Source: Xanthomonas floridensis
GTDB taxonomy: Bacteria > Pseudomonadota > Gammaproteobacteria > Xanthomonadales > Xanthomonadaceae
Length of the DNA: 64,000 nucleotides
Reading direction: 5' to 3'
Assembly (NCBI RefSeq): GCF_001642575.1
Contig: NZ_LXNG01000010.1
Coordinates: 62,001 to 126,000 of the forward strand
The position numbers and the translations under genes are program-made. Positions 48,725-57,526 of this stretch are shown here, piece by piece; position 1 is the first letter of the stretch, and each line of letters begins with the position of its first letter. Under the pieces are notes generated by a model that had not been told where the DNA came from, searched no databases, and worked only from the letters and a program-made list of their open reading frames with translations.

Positions 48725-49191
48725 ATGCAACGCGCAAACACCGTCTGTGGCTGGTGCTTGGGGTGATCGCCGCCGCCGCGCTCGCGGTGACGCTGATCGT
48801 GCTGGCGCTGCAGCGAAACATGAGCTACCTGTTCACGCCCAGCCAGGTACACGCCGGCAAAGCGGCCAGCTATCAACAGTTCCGTCTCGGCGGCATGGTC
48901 AAGGCCGGCTCGATCCAGCGTGCCAGCGACTCGCTGAAAGTCAGCTTCACCGTCATCGATAAAAATGCAGCCACCCAGGTCGACTACACCGGCATCCTGC
49001 CCGACCTGTTCCGCGACAACCAATCGGTGATCGCCAACGGGCGCATGCAGGGCGAGCGGTTTGTCGCCAACGAAGTGCTGGCCAAGCACGACGAAACCTA
49101 CATGCCGAAAGAACTCAAGGACGCGATGGCCGAAGGCCATGTCGGCAAGCCGATCCCCGCCGCCGCCATGCCGCTGGCCGCGCCGCGTTGA
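48721..49191 (+). CDS. ccmE: cytochrome c-type biogenesis heme chaperone CcmE
   Basis: CcmE carries heme covalently attached to a histidine and hands it to CcmF/H. The 156-residue product has a membrane anchor (about 9-29), a beta-barrel OB-fold domain, and the heme-binding His123 in [13 protein letters not shown] with conserved Tyr127. The C-terminal tail is Ala/Pro-rich. Confidence 0.95.
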   Translation: MNATRKHRLWLVLGVIAAAALAVTLIVLALQRNMSYLFTPSQVHAGKAASYQQFRLGGMVKAGSIQRASDSLKVSFTVIDKNAATQVDYTGILPDLFRDNQSVIANGRMQGERFVANEVLAKHDETYMPKELKDAMAEGHVGKPIPAAAMPLAAPR

Positions 49192-49254
49192 TGCGGCATC
49201 GGCCGCATGTCGCCCACTCGATGACCTCTTCCTGCCGCACCTTGCGACGTACTC

Positions 49255-51243
49255 ATGACGCCTGAACTCGGCCAGATCGCACTGATCCTGGCACTGCTGC
49301 TATCGCTGGCCCAGGGCGTGTTGCCGCTGATCGGCGCCTGGCGCGGCAATACCGCCTTGATGGGCATTGCGCGGCCGGCAGCGGTGGGCCAGGCCCTGTT
49401 CGTGTGGATGGCGTTCGGCCTGCTGGCCTGGTCGCTGCTGTCGCTGGATTTTTCGGTCGGCTATGTCGCCGCCAACGCCAACATCGCCCTGCCCTGGTAC
49501 TACCGCTTCGCCGCGGTGTGGGGCGCGCATGAAGGCTCGTTGCTGCTGTGGATCGCCATCCTTGCCACCTGGACGGTGTTGCTGGCCGCTTTCAGCCGGC
49601 ATCTGCCGCAGTATTTCGCTGCCCGCGTGTTGGCGGTGCTGGGACTGGTGTCGGTGGGCTTTCTGGCCTTCATCCTGCTGACCTCCAATCCGTTCGGGCG
49701 GTTGTCGCCGATTCCGCTGGACGGCAACGAGCTCAATCCGGTGCTGCAGGACCCGGGCATGACCTTCCACCCGCCGGTGCTGTACACCGGCTATGTCGGT
49801 TTCTCGGTGGCCTTCGCGTTTGCGGTGGCGGCGCTGCTGGGCGGCGAACTGGAACCGGCCTGGGTACGCTGGGCGCGGCCGTGGACCAATGTGGCCTGGG
49901 CCTGCCTCACCGCCGGCATCGTGGCCGGCAGCTGGTGGGCCTACGCAGAGCTTGGCTGGGGCGGCTGGTGGTTCTGGGACCCGGTGGAAAATGCCAGCTT
50001 CATGCCATGGCTGGTGGGCACGGCGTTGATCCACACCCAGGCGGTCACCGAAAAACGCGGCAGCCTGCGTGCGTGGACGATTTTGCTGTCGATCCTGGCG
50101 TTCTCGCTGTCGCTGCTGGGTACCTTTCTGGTGCGCTCGGGCGTGCTGACCTCGGTGCACGCGTTCGCCGCCGACCCGCGGCGCGGGCTGTACATCCTGA
50201 TTTTCCTGGTCGCGGTGGTCGGCGGTTCGCTGCTGCTGTACGCGTTGCGTGCGCCCAAGATCGCCAGCGGCAAACCCTTCGCTGCCGCTTCGCGCGAGAC
50301 CGGCATCCTGATCGGCAACCTGCTGCTGACCGTGGCCGCGGCGATGGTTTTGCTGGGCACGCTGTTCCCGCTGATCGCCGACGCGTTCGGCATGGGCAAG
50401 GTCTCGGTTGGCCCGCCCTACTTCGGCCTGCTGTTTCCGCTGCTGATGCTGCCGGTGGTGCTGCTGCTGCCGTTCGGCCCGTACCTACGCTGGGGCAAGG
50501 CCGAGGCCGCGCCGCTGAAGGCGCTGGGCACGCGGGCCGGCATTGCCGCCATCGCCTGTGCAATGGGTGGCAGCCTGGTTGCCGAGGGTGAGGCCAAGGC
50601 GATTGCCGGGATTGGTGTCGCCGCATGGGTGGCTGCCGGCACCGCGTTGTACGTGGTCAAGCGCTGGCGCGAGATGCCGCGCGGGCGCCGCTTTCCGGCG
50701 GAGATGGCCGGCATGCTGATCGCGCATGCGGGTGTGGCTGTGTTCGTGGCCGGCGTACTGGTGTCCGACAGCCTGTCGGTGGAACGCGATGTGCGGCTGT
50801 CGCCCGGCCAGAGCGCGCAGATCGCCGGCTACAGCTTCCGCTTCGACGGCGTGCAGCTGGTCGACGGGCCGAACTGGAAGGCCGAACAAGGCAGCGTGCA
50901 GGTCAGCCGCGATGGACAGGTGGTGGCGCAGCTGCATCCGCAAAAACGCCTGTACAGCAGCGAGCGCATCCAGACCGAGTCGGCGATCGACCCCGGCATC
51001 ACCCGCGACCTGTACGTGGCGCTCGGTGAGCCGCTGGACGATCAGCACATCGAACACGACTGGACGCTGCGGCTGTACTACAAGCCGCTGATCCGCTGGA
51101 TCTGGGCGGGTGGCCTGCTGATGATGCTGGGCGGCGTCATCAGCGCCTGCGCCCGCCGCTTCCGCGCGCCGGTGGCCACAGCCACGGCTGCTACGTCGCC
51201 GGCATACGATGCGCGCGGCATCGCGCAGGAGTCGCACCCGTGA
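49255..51243 (+). CDS. ccmF: cytochrome c heme lyase subunit CcmF
   Basis: CcmF is the integral membrane core of the heme lyase. The 662-residue protein has about fifteen membrane segments, the WWD domain LGWGGWWFWDPVENASFMPW at about residues 230-250, and further conserved histidines in the loops (GAHEGSLLLW, GTALIHTQAVTEKRG). A periplasmic domain lies at about 505-610. It follows ccmE by 63 bases and overlaps ccmG by 4 bases. Confidence 0.96.
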   Translation: MTPELGQIALILALLLSLAQGVLPLIGAWRGNTALMGIARPAAVGQALFVWMAFGLLAWSLLSLDFSVGYVAANANIALPWYYRFAAVWGAHEGSLLLWIAILATWTVLLAAFSRHLPQYFAARVLAVLGLVSVGFLAFILLTSNPFGRLSPIPLDGNELNPVLQDPGMTFHPPVLYTGYVGFSVAFAFAVAALLGGELEPAWVRWARPWTNVAWACLTAGIVAGSWWAYAELGWGGWWFWDPVENASFMPWLVGTALIHTQAVTEKRGSLRAWTILLSILAFSLSLLGTFLVRSGVLTSVHAFAADPRRGLYILIFLVAVVGGSLLLYALRAPKIASGKPFAAASRETGILIGNLLLTVAAAMVLLGTLFPLIADAFGMGKVSVGPPYFGLLFPLLMLPVVLLLPFGPYLRWGKAEAAPLKALGTRAGIAAIACAMGGSLVAEGEAKAIAGIGVAAWVAAGTALYVVKRWREMPRGRRFPAEMAGMLIAHAGVAVFVAGVLVSDSLSVERDVRLSPGQSAQIAGYSFRFDGVQLVDGPNWKAEQGSVQVSRDGQVVAQLHPQKRLYSSERIQTESAIDPGITRDLYVALGEPLDDQHIEHDWTLRLYYKPLIRWIWAGGLLMMLGGVISACARRFRAPVATATAATSPAYDARGIAQESHP

Positions 51244-51782
51244 AGCGCATGCTGCCCCTGCTGGGGTTCTTGTTGATCGCCGCACTGTTCGGCTTCGGCA
51301 TCTACTGGACCATGCAGCACAACCCGCGCGAGGTGCCCTCGCCGTTGATCGGCAAGCCAGCGCCGGCGTTTTCGCTGCCGCGACTGGATGCGCCGGCCCA
51401 GCACGTCACCCGCGAACAACTGCTGGGCAAGCCCTATGTGCTCAACGTGTTCGGCAGCTGGTGCGCCGAATGCGTGCATGAGCACCCGGTGCTGATGGCA
51501 CGGGCCGGCACGCTTGGCGTGGCGTTGATCGGCTACAACTACAAGGACGCACCGGCCGATGCCACCGCGTGGCTGGCGCACTACGGCAACCCGTATGCGC
51601 TGGTGATCGCCGACGAGGCCGGCCAGACCGCGATCGACTTCGGTGTCTACGGCGCGCCGGAAACCTTCCTGATCGATGCGCAGGGCATGATCCGCTACAA
51701 GCATATCGGCGTGCTCACCCCCGCCGTCATCGATGCCGAGTTGCTGCCCGCCATCGCCGCGTTGCCCAAGGCGGCGCCATGA
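51240..51782 (+). CDS. ccmG: thiol:disulfide interchange protein CcmG/DsbE
   Basis: The 180-residue protein has a membrane anchor (about 7-24) and a thioredoxin-like domain with the motif WCAEC (Cys75, Cys78) in the segment NVFGSWCAECVHEHPVL. The cis-proline area is VYGAPETFLIDAQG, with GVLTPAVID near the end. CcmG reduces apocytochrome CXXCH cysteines before heme ligation. It overlaps both ccmF and ccmH by 4 bases. Confidence 0.95.
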   Translation: MKRMLPLLGFLLIAALFGFGIYWTMQHNPREVPSPLIGKPAPAFSLPRLDAPAQHVTREQLLGKPYVLNVFGSWCAECVHEHPVLMARAGTLGVALIGYNYKDAPADATAWLAHYGNPYALVIADEAGQTAIDFGVYGAPETFLIDAQGMIRYKHIGVLTPAVIDAELLPAIAALPKAAP

Positions 51783-52264
51783 TTCCGGGCTATCGCCGCC
51801 TGCAGGCGCACCGTCGTCGACAGGCCCGGCAGCTGCGCCTGTTGCTGGTGTTGCTGCTGGGCGTGCTGCTGGCGCCGTGCGTGCAGGCGCAGGCAGTGGA
51901 CCCGCTCCCCTTCAAGGACCGCAGCGAAGAAGCGCGCTATCAGCGGCTAACCGCACAACTGCGTTGCCTGGTGTGCCAGAACGAGAATCTGGCCGATTCC
52001 AACGCCAGCCTGGCACGCGACCTGCGCCATCAGGTGTTTGCGCAATTGCAGGCCGGCAGGAGCGATGCGCAGATCAAGCAATACATGGTCGAGCGCTATT
52101 CGGATTTCGTGCTGTACGACCCGCCGGTCAAGCGCGGCACCTGGCTACTGTGGTTCGGGCCGCTGCTGATGCTGGGCGCCGGGGCCGGCGTGGTGATCCA
52201 CACCGTGCGCAAACGTGCGCGGGTGGGCACACCGGCAGCACCGCAAGCAGAGGAAGAATGGTGA
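51779..52264 (+). CDS. ccmH: cytochrome c-type biogenesis protein CcmH
   Basis: CcmH (CcmL) presents apocytochrome to the heme lyase. The 161-residue product has a signal peptide/anchor (about 20-37), the active-site LRCLVCQN (Cys63, Cys66), a helical domain (SLARDLRHQVFAQL, YMVERYSDFVLYDPPVK) and a C-terminal membrane anchor (about 121-140, LWFGPLLMLGAGAGVVI). The stop codon overlaps the ccmI start. Confidence 0.93.
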   Translation: MIPGYRRLQAHRRRQARQLRLLLVLLLGVLLAPCVQAQAVDPLPFKDRSEEARYQRLTAQLRCLVCQNENLADSNASLARDLRHQVFAQLQAGRSDAQIKQYMVERYSDFVLYDPPVKRGTWLLWFGPLLMLGAGAGVVIHTVRKRARVGTPAAPQAEEEW

Positions 52265-52974
52265 TGACCGGTTTCTATCTCGCCAGCGCCGTGCTGGTGA
52301 TCGCCGCGCTGCTGCTAGTGCTGTTGCCGCTGCTGCGTAACTCGACGCGTCATGGCAGCGGGCGTTATGCGCTGCCGGTCTTGTTGGCGGTGACCCTGCC
52401 GATCGCCACCGCCGGTCTGTATCGGCTGGTGGGCACGCCCGAGGCGATCGTGCAGCGGGTGGTCGCTGCGCCGCCGCAACCGGCCGCACCAAGCGCACAA
52501 GCCGTGCCCATGGGCAAGCCTGCGCAAACGCAGGCTGCCAGTGCCGCGGCGGACACGCAGATGCAGGCACTGGAGTCGTGGATGCAACAGGCCAAGACGC
52601 ATGAGCAGAACAACCGCCCTGCAGAGGCCCGCGATGCCTATGCGCAGGCGCTAAAGATCGCGCCGCAGACCAGTGCCGCCATCGTCGGCTGGATCGCCGC
52701 CGACATGGCAACCCACCGCGACTTCGCCATCGATGCGGCCTCACGCACGCAGTTGCAGCAGCTGATCGCGCGCGAGCCGGACAATCAGCGCGGGCTGTGG
52801 CTGCTGGGCATCAGCGATTTCCAGCAGCACGACTACACCGCGGCCACCACGCATTGGCGCCATCTGCACGGATTACTGGAGAACGGCTCGCCCATGCAGA
52901 AGGCGGTCGCCGACAAGATTGCCGTGGTCGAATCGATGGCCAGTGCGCGGCAATCCGGTCGCGCAGCGCGCTGA
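52264..52974 (+). CDS. ccmI: cytochrome c-type biogenesis protein CcmI/CycH (TPR)
   Basis: The 236-residue protein has two membrane segments near the N-terminus (about 2-20 and 38-57), a linker rich in Ala/Pro/Gln, and tetratricopeptide-like repeats from about residue 100 (MQALESWMQQAKTHEQNNRPAEARDAYAQALKIAP). CcmI binds apocytochrome C-termini. It is shorter than the 400-residue proteins of many bacteria. ATG at 52264 lies 8 bases after a GAGGAAG site; an in-frame ATG at 52258 is too close. It ends the ccm operon. Confidence 0.85.
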   Translation: MTGFYLASAVLVIAALLLVLLPLLRNSTRHGSGRYALPVLLAVTLPIATAGLYRLVGTPEAIVQRVVAAPPQPAAPSAQAVPMGKPAQTQAASAAADTQMQALESWMQQAKTHEQNNRPAEARDAYAQALKIAPQTSAAIVGWIAADMATHRDFAIDAASRTQLQQLIAREPDNQRGLWLLGISDFQQHDYTAATTHWRHLHGLLENGSPMQKAVADKIAVVESMASARQSGRAAR

Positions 52975-53142
52975 GCATTGCTGCGGCTGCCGTGGGCGAA
53001 GCGCGACGTCATCGCGCATGCACACCTCGATCAACCCTGATGTTCGCCAATGCTGCTCGGGCACGCTGCACCCAGGTCGCCAAAAACGCCAGCAGGGGTG
53101 ACGCATGCCTGGCCATCCGCGCCGCAGATGCCATGCCAGGGC

Positions 53143-55248
53143 TCAGGACGACGGCCCCAGCACCTCGTGCAATTTTCCGCTGAACTCGCCCAGCGTAAAC
53201 GGCTTGGCGATCATGCTCATGCCCTCGCCGAGGAATTCGCCGCGGTCGCGCGCGGTCTCCGCGTAGCCGGTCATGAAGATCACCGGCAGATCGCCGCGCG
53301 ACTGCCGCGCGATCTCCGCCAGCTGGCGCCCGTTGAGACCGGGCAGGCCTACGTCGGTGACCAGCAGGTCGATCCGTCGCGGCGACGCCAGGATCGGCAG
53401 CGCGGCGTCGGCATCGGCCACCACCTCGGCCTGGTAGCCCAACTCGCTCAGCAGCTCGGTGACCAGCAGGCGCACCTGTTCGTCGTCTTCCACCACCAGC
53501 ACCTGCTGCCCCTGGCCAGCCAGCACCGTGCCGGCCCGCGGCTCCAGCACCACGCTCTGCACGCTGGTGCCGGCCGGCAGATACAGGCTGACCGTGGTGC
53601 CCACGCCCAGCTGCGATTCCACCCACACCTGTCCATGGGACTGCTGCATGAAGCCATAGATCATCGACATGCCAAGGCCGGTCCCCTGCCCGATCGGCTT
53701 GGTGGTGTAGAACGGCTCGAAGACGCGTTCCAGCACATCCGCCGGCATGCCGGTGCCGGTGTCGGTCACCGACACCACCGTGTAGTCGCCCGGCGCCAGG
53801 GTGATGCCACGGCCCAGTTCCAGCGCGCTGTCTTCCACACGCAAATGCCGTGTGGCGATCCGCAACAACCCGCCATCGGGCATCGCATCGCGGGCATTGA
53901 TGGCCAGATTGAGCAGCGCGCTTTCCAGCTGGTTTTCGTCGACATAGGCCTGTGGCAGCGCCTCGCTCAGATCAGCCTCCAGGCGCACCGACTCACCAAG
54001 CGTACTCGCCAGCAAATCCTGCAGCGAGAGCACCAGATCGTTGACATGCAGGTGCCGCGCCTCCAGCGATTGCCGGCGCGAAAACGCCAGCAGGCGCTGG
54101 GTCAGTGCAGCCGCACGCAACGCCGATGCCGAGGCCACATCCAGAAAGCGGCCCAACCCTTCGGTGCGCCCCTGATCGATGCGCAACCGCGCCAGGTCCA
54201 GCGCCGACAGGATGCCGGTCAGCATGTTGTTGAAATCGTGCGCAATGCCGCCGGTCAGCTGGCCCACCGCTTCCATCTTCTGTGCCTGGCGCAGCGCAGC
54301 CTCGCTGGATTCGCGCGCCTGCATCTGCTGCTGCAGCTCGGCAGTGCGCTCGGCCACCTTGGCCTCGAGCAGGCTGGCCTGCTGCTGCACCGACTCCATC
54401 GCCTGCGCGCGCACCGTGATATCGGTGGCAAACACATGAAACCCGTCCACCTGCCCGTCCGCGTCGAAGCGTGGCATGTAGCGGATCTCGGCATCGCGGC
54501 GGCGTCCGTCGGCGTGCGGCCAGCTCGCCTCCACGGTCAGCGCCTGGCCGGCCAATGCCGCCTCGATCCAGGCGCGACGCTCGGCCACCACCGCCGGGCC
54601 CATCACATCCACCAACGGCCGGCCGATCACATCCTGCGGCGGAATACCGATCCAGTCTTCGTAGGAGCGATTGGCGAAGCGGTACACCAGGTGTTTGTCG
54701 ATAAAGGCGATCAGCACCGGCAAGGCATCGGTGACCCGGCGCAGCTCGGCTTCGCTCAACGCCAGTGCGGCCCGGCTCTCGGCCAGCTGCGCCATCTGGT
54801 CGCGAATCACGAACTGCTTCTGTCGCGACCGCAGCGCGGTGGAGACCGCACTCAACAGGGAGGCCGAGCTGAGCGGACGCTCCAGTTCGATGACATTGGT
54901 CATTTCGGCCGGCAGATTGGCATGTCGACCACGATGGGTGCCACGCGGTGCGCGCAGCAGCACGAACGGAATATCCGACCATGCCGCCTGGCATTGCAGG
55001 ATCTGCTGCAGCTCCTGCAAGTTGCCGCCCACCGCTTCTTCGGTCAGGACCACCACGCCGGAGCTGTCGAGCAGGTCGCCTGCCAGCGCGGTCAATGCGC
55101 CATAGACCCTGCGCGTCAGCCCGCGCTCGCCGACGATGCTGGCAATGCTGTCGGCATCGCGCCCGAACGGCGCAATGATATGGACAATCGACCCATCCGC
55201 ATCACACCTGGTCAAGTGCACGATCCAGCAACGGCGCACCGTCTCCAA
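53143..55248 (-). CDS. PAS-containing hybrid sensor histidine kinase/response regulator
   Basis: The 701-residue frame has an N-terminal region (about 20-140) with a receiver-like alpha/beta pattern but no acceptor aspartate, a PAS domain (about 165-285), the HisKA H-box with His337 in [13 protein letters not shown], the HATPase_c motifs ([31 protein letters not shown]) and a C-terminal receiver with Asp632 in [13 protein letters not shown]. It probably relays phosphate to a downstream regulator. There is no in-frame ATG in the first 114 codons; the frame opens with TTG at 55248 and TTG at 55215 is another option. It overlaps the KaiC-like gene by 47 bases, so start and co-translation are uncertain. 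Confidence 0.82.
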   Translation of the reverse strand: METVRRCWIVHLTRCDADGSIVHIIAPFGRDADSIASIVGERGLTRRVYGALTALAGDLLDSSGVVVLTEEAVGGNLQELQQILQCQAAWSDIPFVLLRAPRGTHRGRHANLPAEMTNVIELERPLSSASLLSAVSTALRSRQKQFVIRDQMAQLAESRAALALSEAELRRVTDALPVLIAFIDKHLVYRFANRSYEDWIGIPPQDVIGRPLVDVMGPAVVAERRAWIEAALAGQALTVEASWPHADGRRRDAEIRYMPRFDADGQVDGFHVFATDITVRAQAMESVQQQASLLEAKVAERTAELQQQMQARESSEAALRQAQKMEAVGQLTGGIAHDFNNMLTGILSALDLARLRIDQGRTEGLGRFLDVASASALRAAALTQRLLAFSRRQSLEARHLHVNDLVLSLQDLLASTLGESVRLEADLSEALPQAYVDENQLESALLNLAINARDAMPDGGLLRIATRHLRVEDSALELGRGITLAPGDYTVVSVTDTGTGMPADVLERVFEPFYTTKPIGQGTGLGMSMIYGFMQQSHGQVWVESQLGVGTTVSLYLPAGTSVQSVVLEPRAGTVLAGQGQQVLVVEDDEQVRLLVTELLSELGYQAEVVADADAALPILASPRRIDLLVTDVGLPGLNGRQLAEIARQSRGDLPVIFMTGYAETARDRGEFLGEGMSMIAKPFTLGEFSGKLHEVLGPSS

Positions 55249-56716
55249 CGAATTGCGGTGTGCCGGTCAGCACCCCATGGAATTGCTCGAGCGGCTCGCT
55301 CAGGTGCAGGCCGGCACTGCCCATCCGCATCTCGCGGATCGAATCTTCATGCGCACCGCTACGGTTCTTGATGACCGACAAGGCCTTGCGAATCCGCCCG
55401 TGCGCTTCGAAGAAGCGGAACAGGATAACGGTGTCGGCCATGTAGGAGATATTGAGGTTGCCGGTGGACATCGTGCCCACCAGGCCATGCTGCGGATTGA
55501 TCAGGAACGTGGTCACGCCGCTCTGGTTGAGATACGACAGCAGCTCATGCATCTGCAGCATCAACTGCTTTTCCTGCGGCATCGACGACAGATAGCCGTT
55601 GAGGCTGTCGATCACCAGCACACGGCAGTTGCGCGCCTCCACGCTTTCGCGCACCGCCCAGGCGAACTCGCCCGGCGTCAGCTCGGCCGGGTCCATCTGA
55701 TGCAGTTCCAGCAGCCCCGATGCCAGGTGCTTGCGCAGATCCATGCCCAGGTTCTCGGCGCGCGTCAGCAGCGTGCCGGTGCGCTCGTCGAACTGCAGCA
55801 CGCAGCAGTGCTCGCCCCGTTCGCAGGCCGCGCTCACGTATTGCAGGGCGACGTTGGTCTTGCCGGAGCCTGCCGGCCCGGTCAGCAGTGTGCTGGTGCC
55901 GCGCAACGGGCCGCCGTGCAGCAGCGCGTCGATGCGCTCCACGCCGCTGGACACCGCATCACCGATAAACGGCACATGGTGGTCGGAGGCGATCAGGCGC
56001 GGATAGATCCGCATGCCACCGGCGGCGATGGTGATGTCGTGATAGCCGGCGATGAAATTGACGCCACGCAGTTTCTGCACCTGCATCCGCCGCCGCGCCG
56101 CACCGAAATCCAGCGTCATCCGCTCCAGCGAGATCACCCCGTGGCACAGGCTGTGCAAATGCGCATCGCGCTGGCCATTCTCGTCGGTCAGATCGTCCAC
56201 CAGGAACACGGTGATATTGCGCGGCGCGAAGAACTGCTTGAGCGCCAGCACCTGCCGCCGGTAACGCAGCGAATCCTGCGCCAGCAGGCGCAATTCCGAC
56301 AACGAGTCGAACACCACCCGCGTCGGCTTGACCCGATCGACCTCGGCCTGGATCAGCTTGATCGTGCCGTCCAGCTCCATCTCCCAGGGATGCAGGATGG
56401 ATTGCTGGCGGCCATCGCCCAGAAATGCCTCGGCCGAGGCGAGCTCGAAGACGTGCAGCGCCTCCAGCGACCAGTCATGCGAGGCAGCCACCTCGTTGAG
56501 CTCATCGATGGTTTCCGACAGCGTGACATACAGGCAGCTTTCGCCCTTGGCGGCGCCATCGAGCAGGAACTGCAGCGACATGGTGGTCTTGCCGGAGCCA
56601 GGTTGGCCTTCCAGCAGGTACAGCCGGTTGGCCGGCAGGCCACCGCGGAGGATGGTGTCAAGCCCCGTCGTCCCGGTGGTGATACGGTTTGCGATCATCG
56701 GCTTCACGTTATCCAT
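55202..56716 (-). CDS. KaiC-like double-domain ATPase
   Basis: The 504-residue protein is a tandem RecA-like KaiC homologue. Domain 1 has Walker A LLEGQPGSGKTTMSLQF, domain 2 has LLTGPAGSGKTNVALQY, and Walker B-type strands are RVVFDSLSELRL and RVLVIDSLNGYLS. The second-domain segment NISYMADTVILFRFFEAHGRIRKAL corresponds to the KaiC autophosphorylation region; Ser424 is kept and the neighbouring Thr is Tyr425. No KaiA or KaiB gene is in the window. Outside cyanobacteria such proteins act with histidine kinases in stress responses. Overlap with the hybrid kinase supports a two-component partnership. ATG at 56716 is chosen over an upstream TTG. Confidence 0.88.
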   Translation of the reverse strand: MDNVKPMIANRITTGTTGLDTILRGGLPANRLYLLEGQPGSGKTTMSLQFLLDGAAKGESCLYVTLSETIDELNEVAASHDWSLEALHVFELASAEAFLGDGRQQSILHPWEMELDGTIKLIQAEVDRVKPTRVVFDSLSELRLLAQDSLRYRRQVLALKQFFAPRNITVFLVDDLTDENGQRDAHLHSLCHGVISLERMTLDFGAARRRMQVQKLRGVNFIAGYHDITIAAGGMRIYPRLIASDHHVPFIGDAVSSGVERIDALLHGGPLRGTSTLLTGPAGSGKTNVALQYVSAACERGEHCCVLQFDERTGTLLTRAENLGMDLRKHLASGLLELHQMDPAELTPGEFAWAVRESVEARNCRVLVIDSLNGYLSSMPQEKQLMLQMHELLSYLNQSGVTTFLINPQHGLVGTMSTGNLNISYMADTVILFRFFEAHGRIRKALSVIKNRSGAHEDSIREMRMGSAGLHLSEPLEQFHGVLTGTPQFVGDGAPLLDRALDQV

Positions 56717-56728
56717 ACCGTTAAATTT

Positions 56729-56744
56729 ATCACGCAAGCGTGAT
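56729..56744. promoter_or_regulatory. 16-base palindrome near the KaiC-like gene start
   Basis: Perfect 7-base arms (56729-56735 and 56738-56744, spacer aa) read atcacgc and gcgtgat. It lies 13 bases upstream of the KaiC-like ATG, where a repressor or regulator could control it. Confidence 0.45.
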
Positions 56745-56897
56745 CGCCCATTGCCCGCAACTGAACTGATCAGCTTGCCTGGCCTGATTCAGCGGGCCGT
56801 TGACCAGACCCACTGTGATCGGAGAGGCATTCTCGACGATTCGATCCGCTGCCGATACTGGCGGATGTGGCCATTCGTGACCTCTCTCACCCCCGTT

Positions 56898-56924
56898 TGT
56901 GACGACTCCGACACATCCGTCACA
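56898..56924. promoter_or_regulatory. 27-base inverted repeat upstream of the response regulator
   Basis: Arms tgtgacg (56898-56904) and cgtcaca (56918-56924) are perfect, with 13 bases between them. The site ends 60 bases before the response regulator start, in the divergent region shared with the KaiC-like gene. Spacing does not fit the CRP/Clp consensus. Confidence 0.4.
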
Positions 56925-56984
56925 CATGCGCGCATAGCGTGGGATACGAAGCGACCGCGCTGTTGCGACCGCTCGAGGAACGCA

Positions 56985-57359
56985 GTGAACGACGCATCAC
57001 AACACGCACGCATTCTTTTGGTCGAGGACGATGACGCCATTCGCGCAATGACCGCCGATATCCTTTGCGACGAAGGCTACCAGGTGGTTGTCTCCGCCGA
57101 CGCCGAACAGGCCCTGCAACAACTCACCACTTCCCGCCCATTCGATCTCCTGCTGTCCGATATCTGCCTGCCCGGCATGAACGGCCGCGACCTGGCCGAC
57201 AACGCACGGCGGCTCTATCCCGCGCTCCCTATCGTCTTCATGACTGGCTATGCGGGCATCAGTGCCCAGCGTGCAGACTTCTTGGACACCGGCATGCGTC
57301 TGTTGACCAAGCCGTTCTCATTGCGCGACCTGCTGGGCATCGTGCAGACCGCGCTGTAA
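56985..57359 (+). CDS. single-domain response regulator
   Basis: The 124-residue protein is a lone receiver domain: acidic pair in LLVEDDDAIRAM, phospho-acceptor Asp59 in LLLSDICLPGMNG, Thr87 in FMTGYAG and Lys109 in LLTKPF. No output domain follows. Close similarity to the receivers of the two flanking hybrid kinases (LPGMNGRDLADNAR versus [14 protein letters not shown]) suggests they arose from one ancestor and could exchange phosphate. The start is GTG at 56985 with GAGGA (56975-56979) 5 bases upstream. It is divergent from the KaiC-like gene. Confidence 0.88.
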   Translation: MNDASQHARILLVEDDDAIRAMTADILCDEGYQVVVSADAEQALQQLTTSRPFDLLLSDICLPGMNGRDLADNARRLYPALPIVFMTGYAGISAQRADFLDTGMRLLTKPFSLRDLLGIVQTAL

Positions 57360-57526
57360 CCGGGCGCGAGCGATTCGACTCGACACAGGATGCGCGCCGA
57401 TGCGAAAGCATCGCCAACCCAGGCGCAGGATGCACAGGCGCAGGATGCAGTGGCCCATCGCCCGGCATGCCGTCTAGCTATCCCAGTTCAGGCGCCGTAC
57501 TGTCCAGCCGCCGCGAACCGAGCGCA

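Noticed and set aside
53050-55371. 773-codon open frame antisense to the hybrid kinase
   Set aside because: The minus-strand frame has complete PAS, HisKA, HATPase and receiver motifs; the plus-strand translation is low-complexity.
56898-56924. CRP/Clp binding site
   Set aside because: The tgtga and tcaca half-sites are 17 bases apart rather than the 6 needed.
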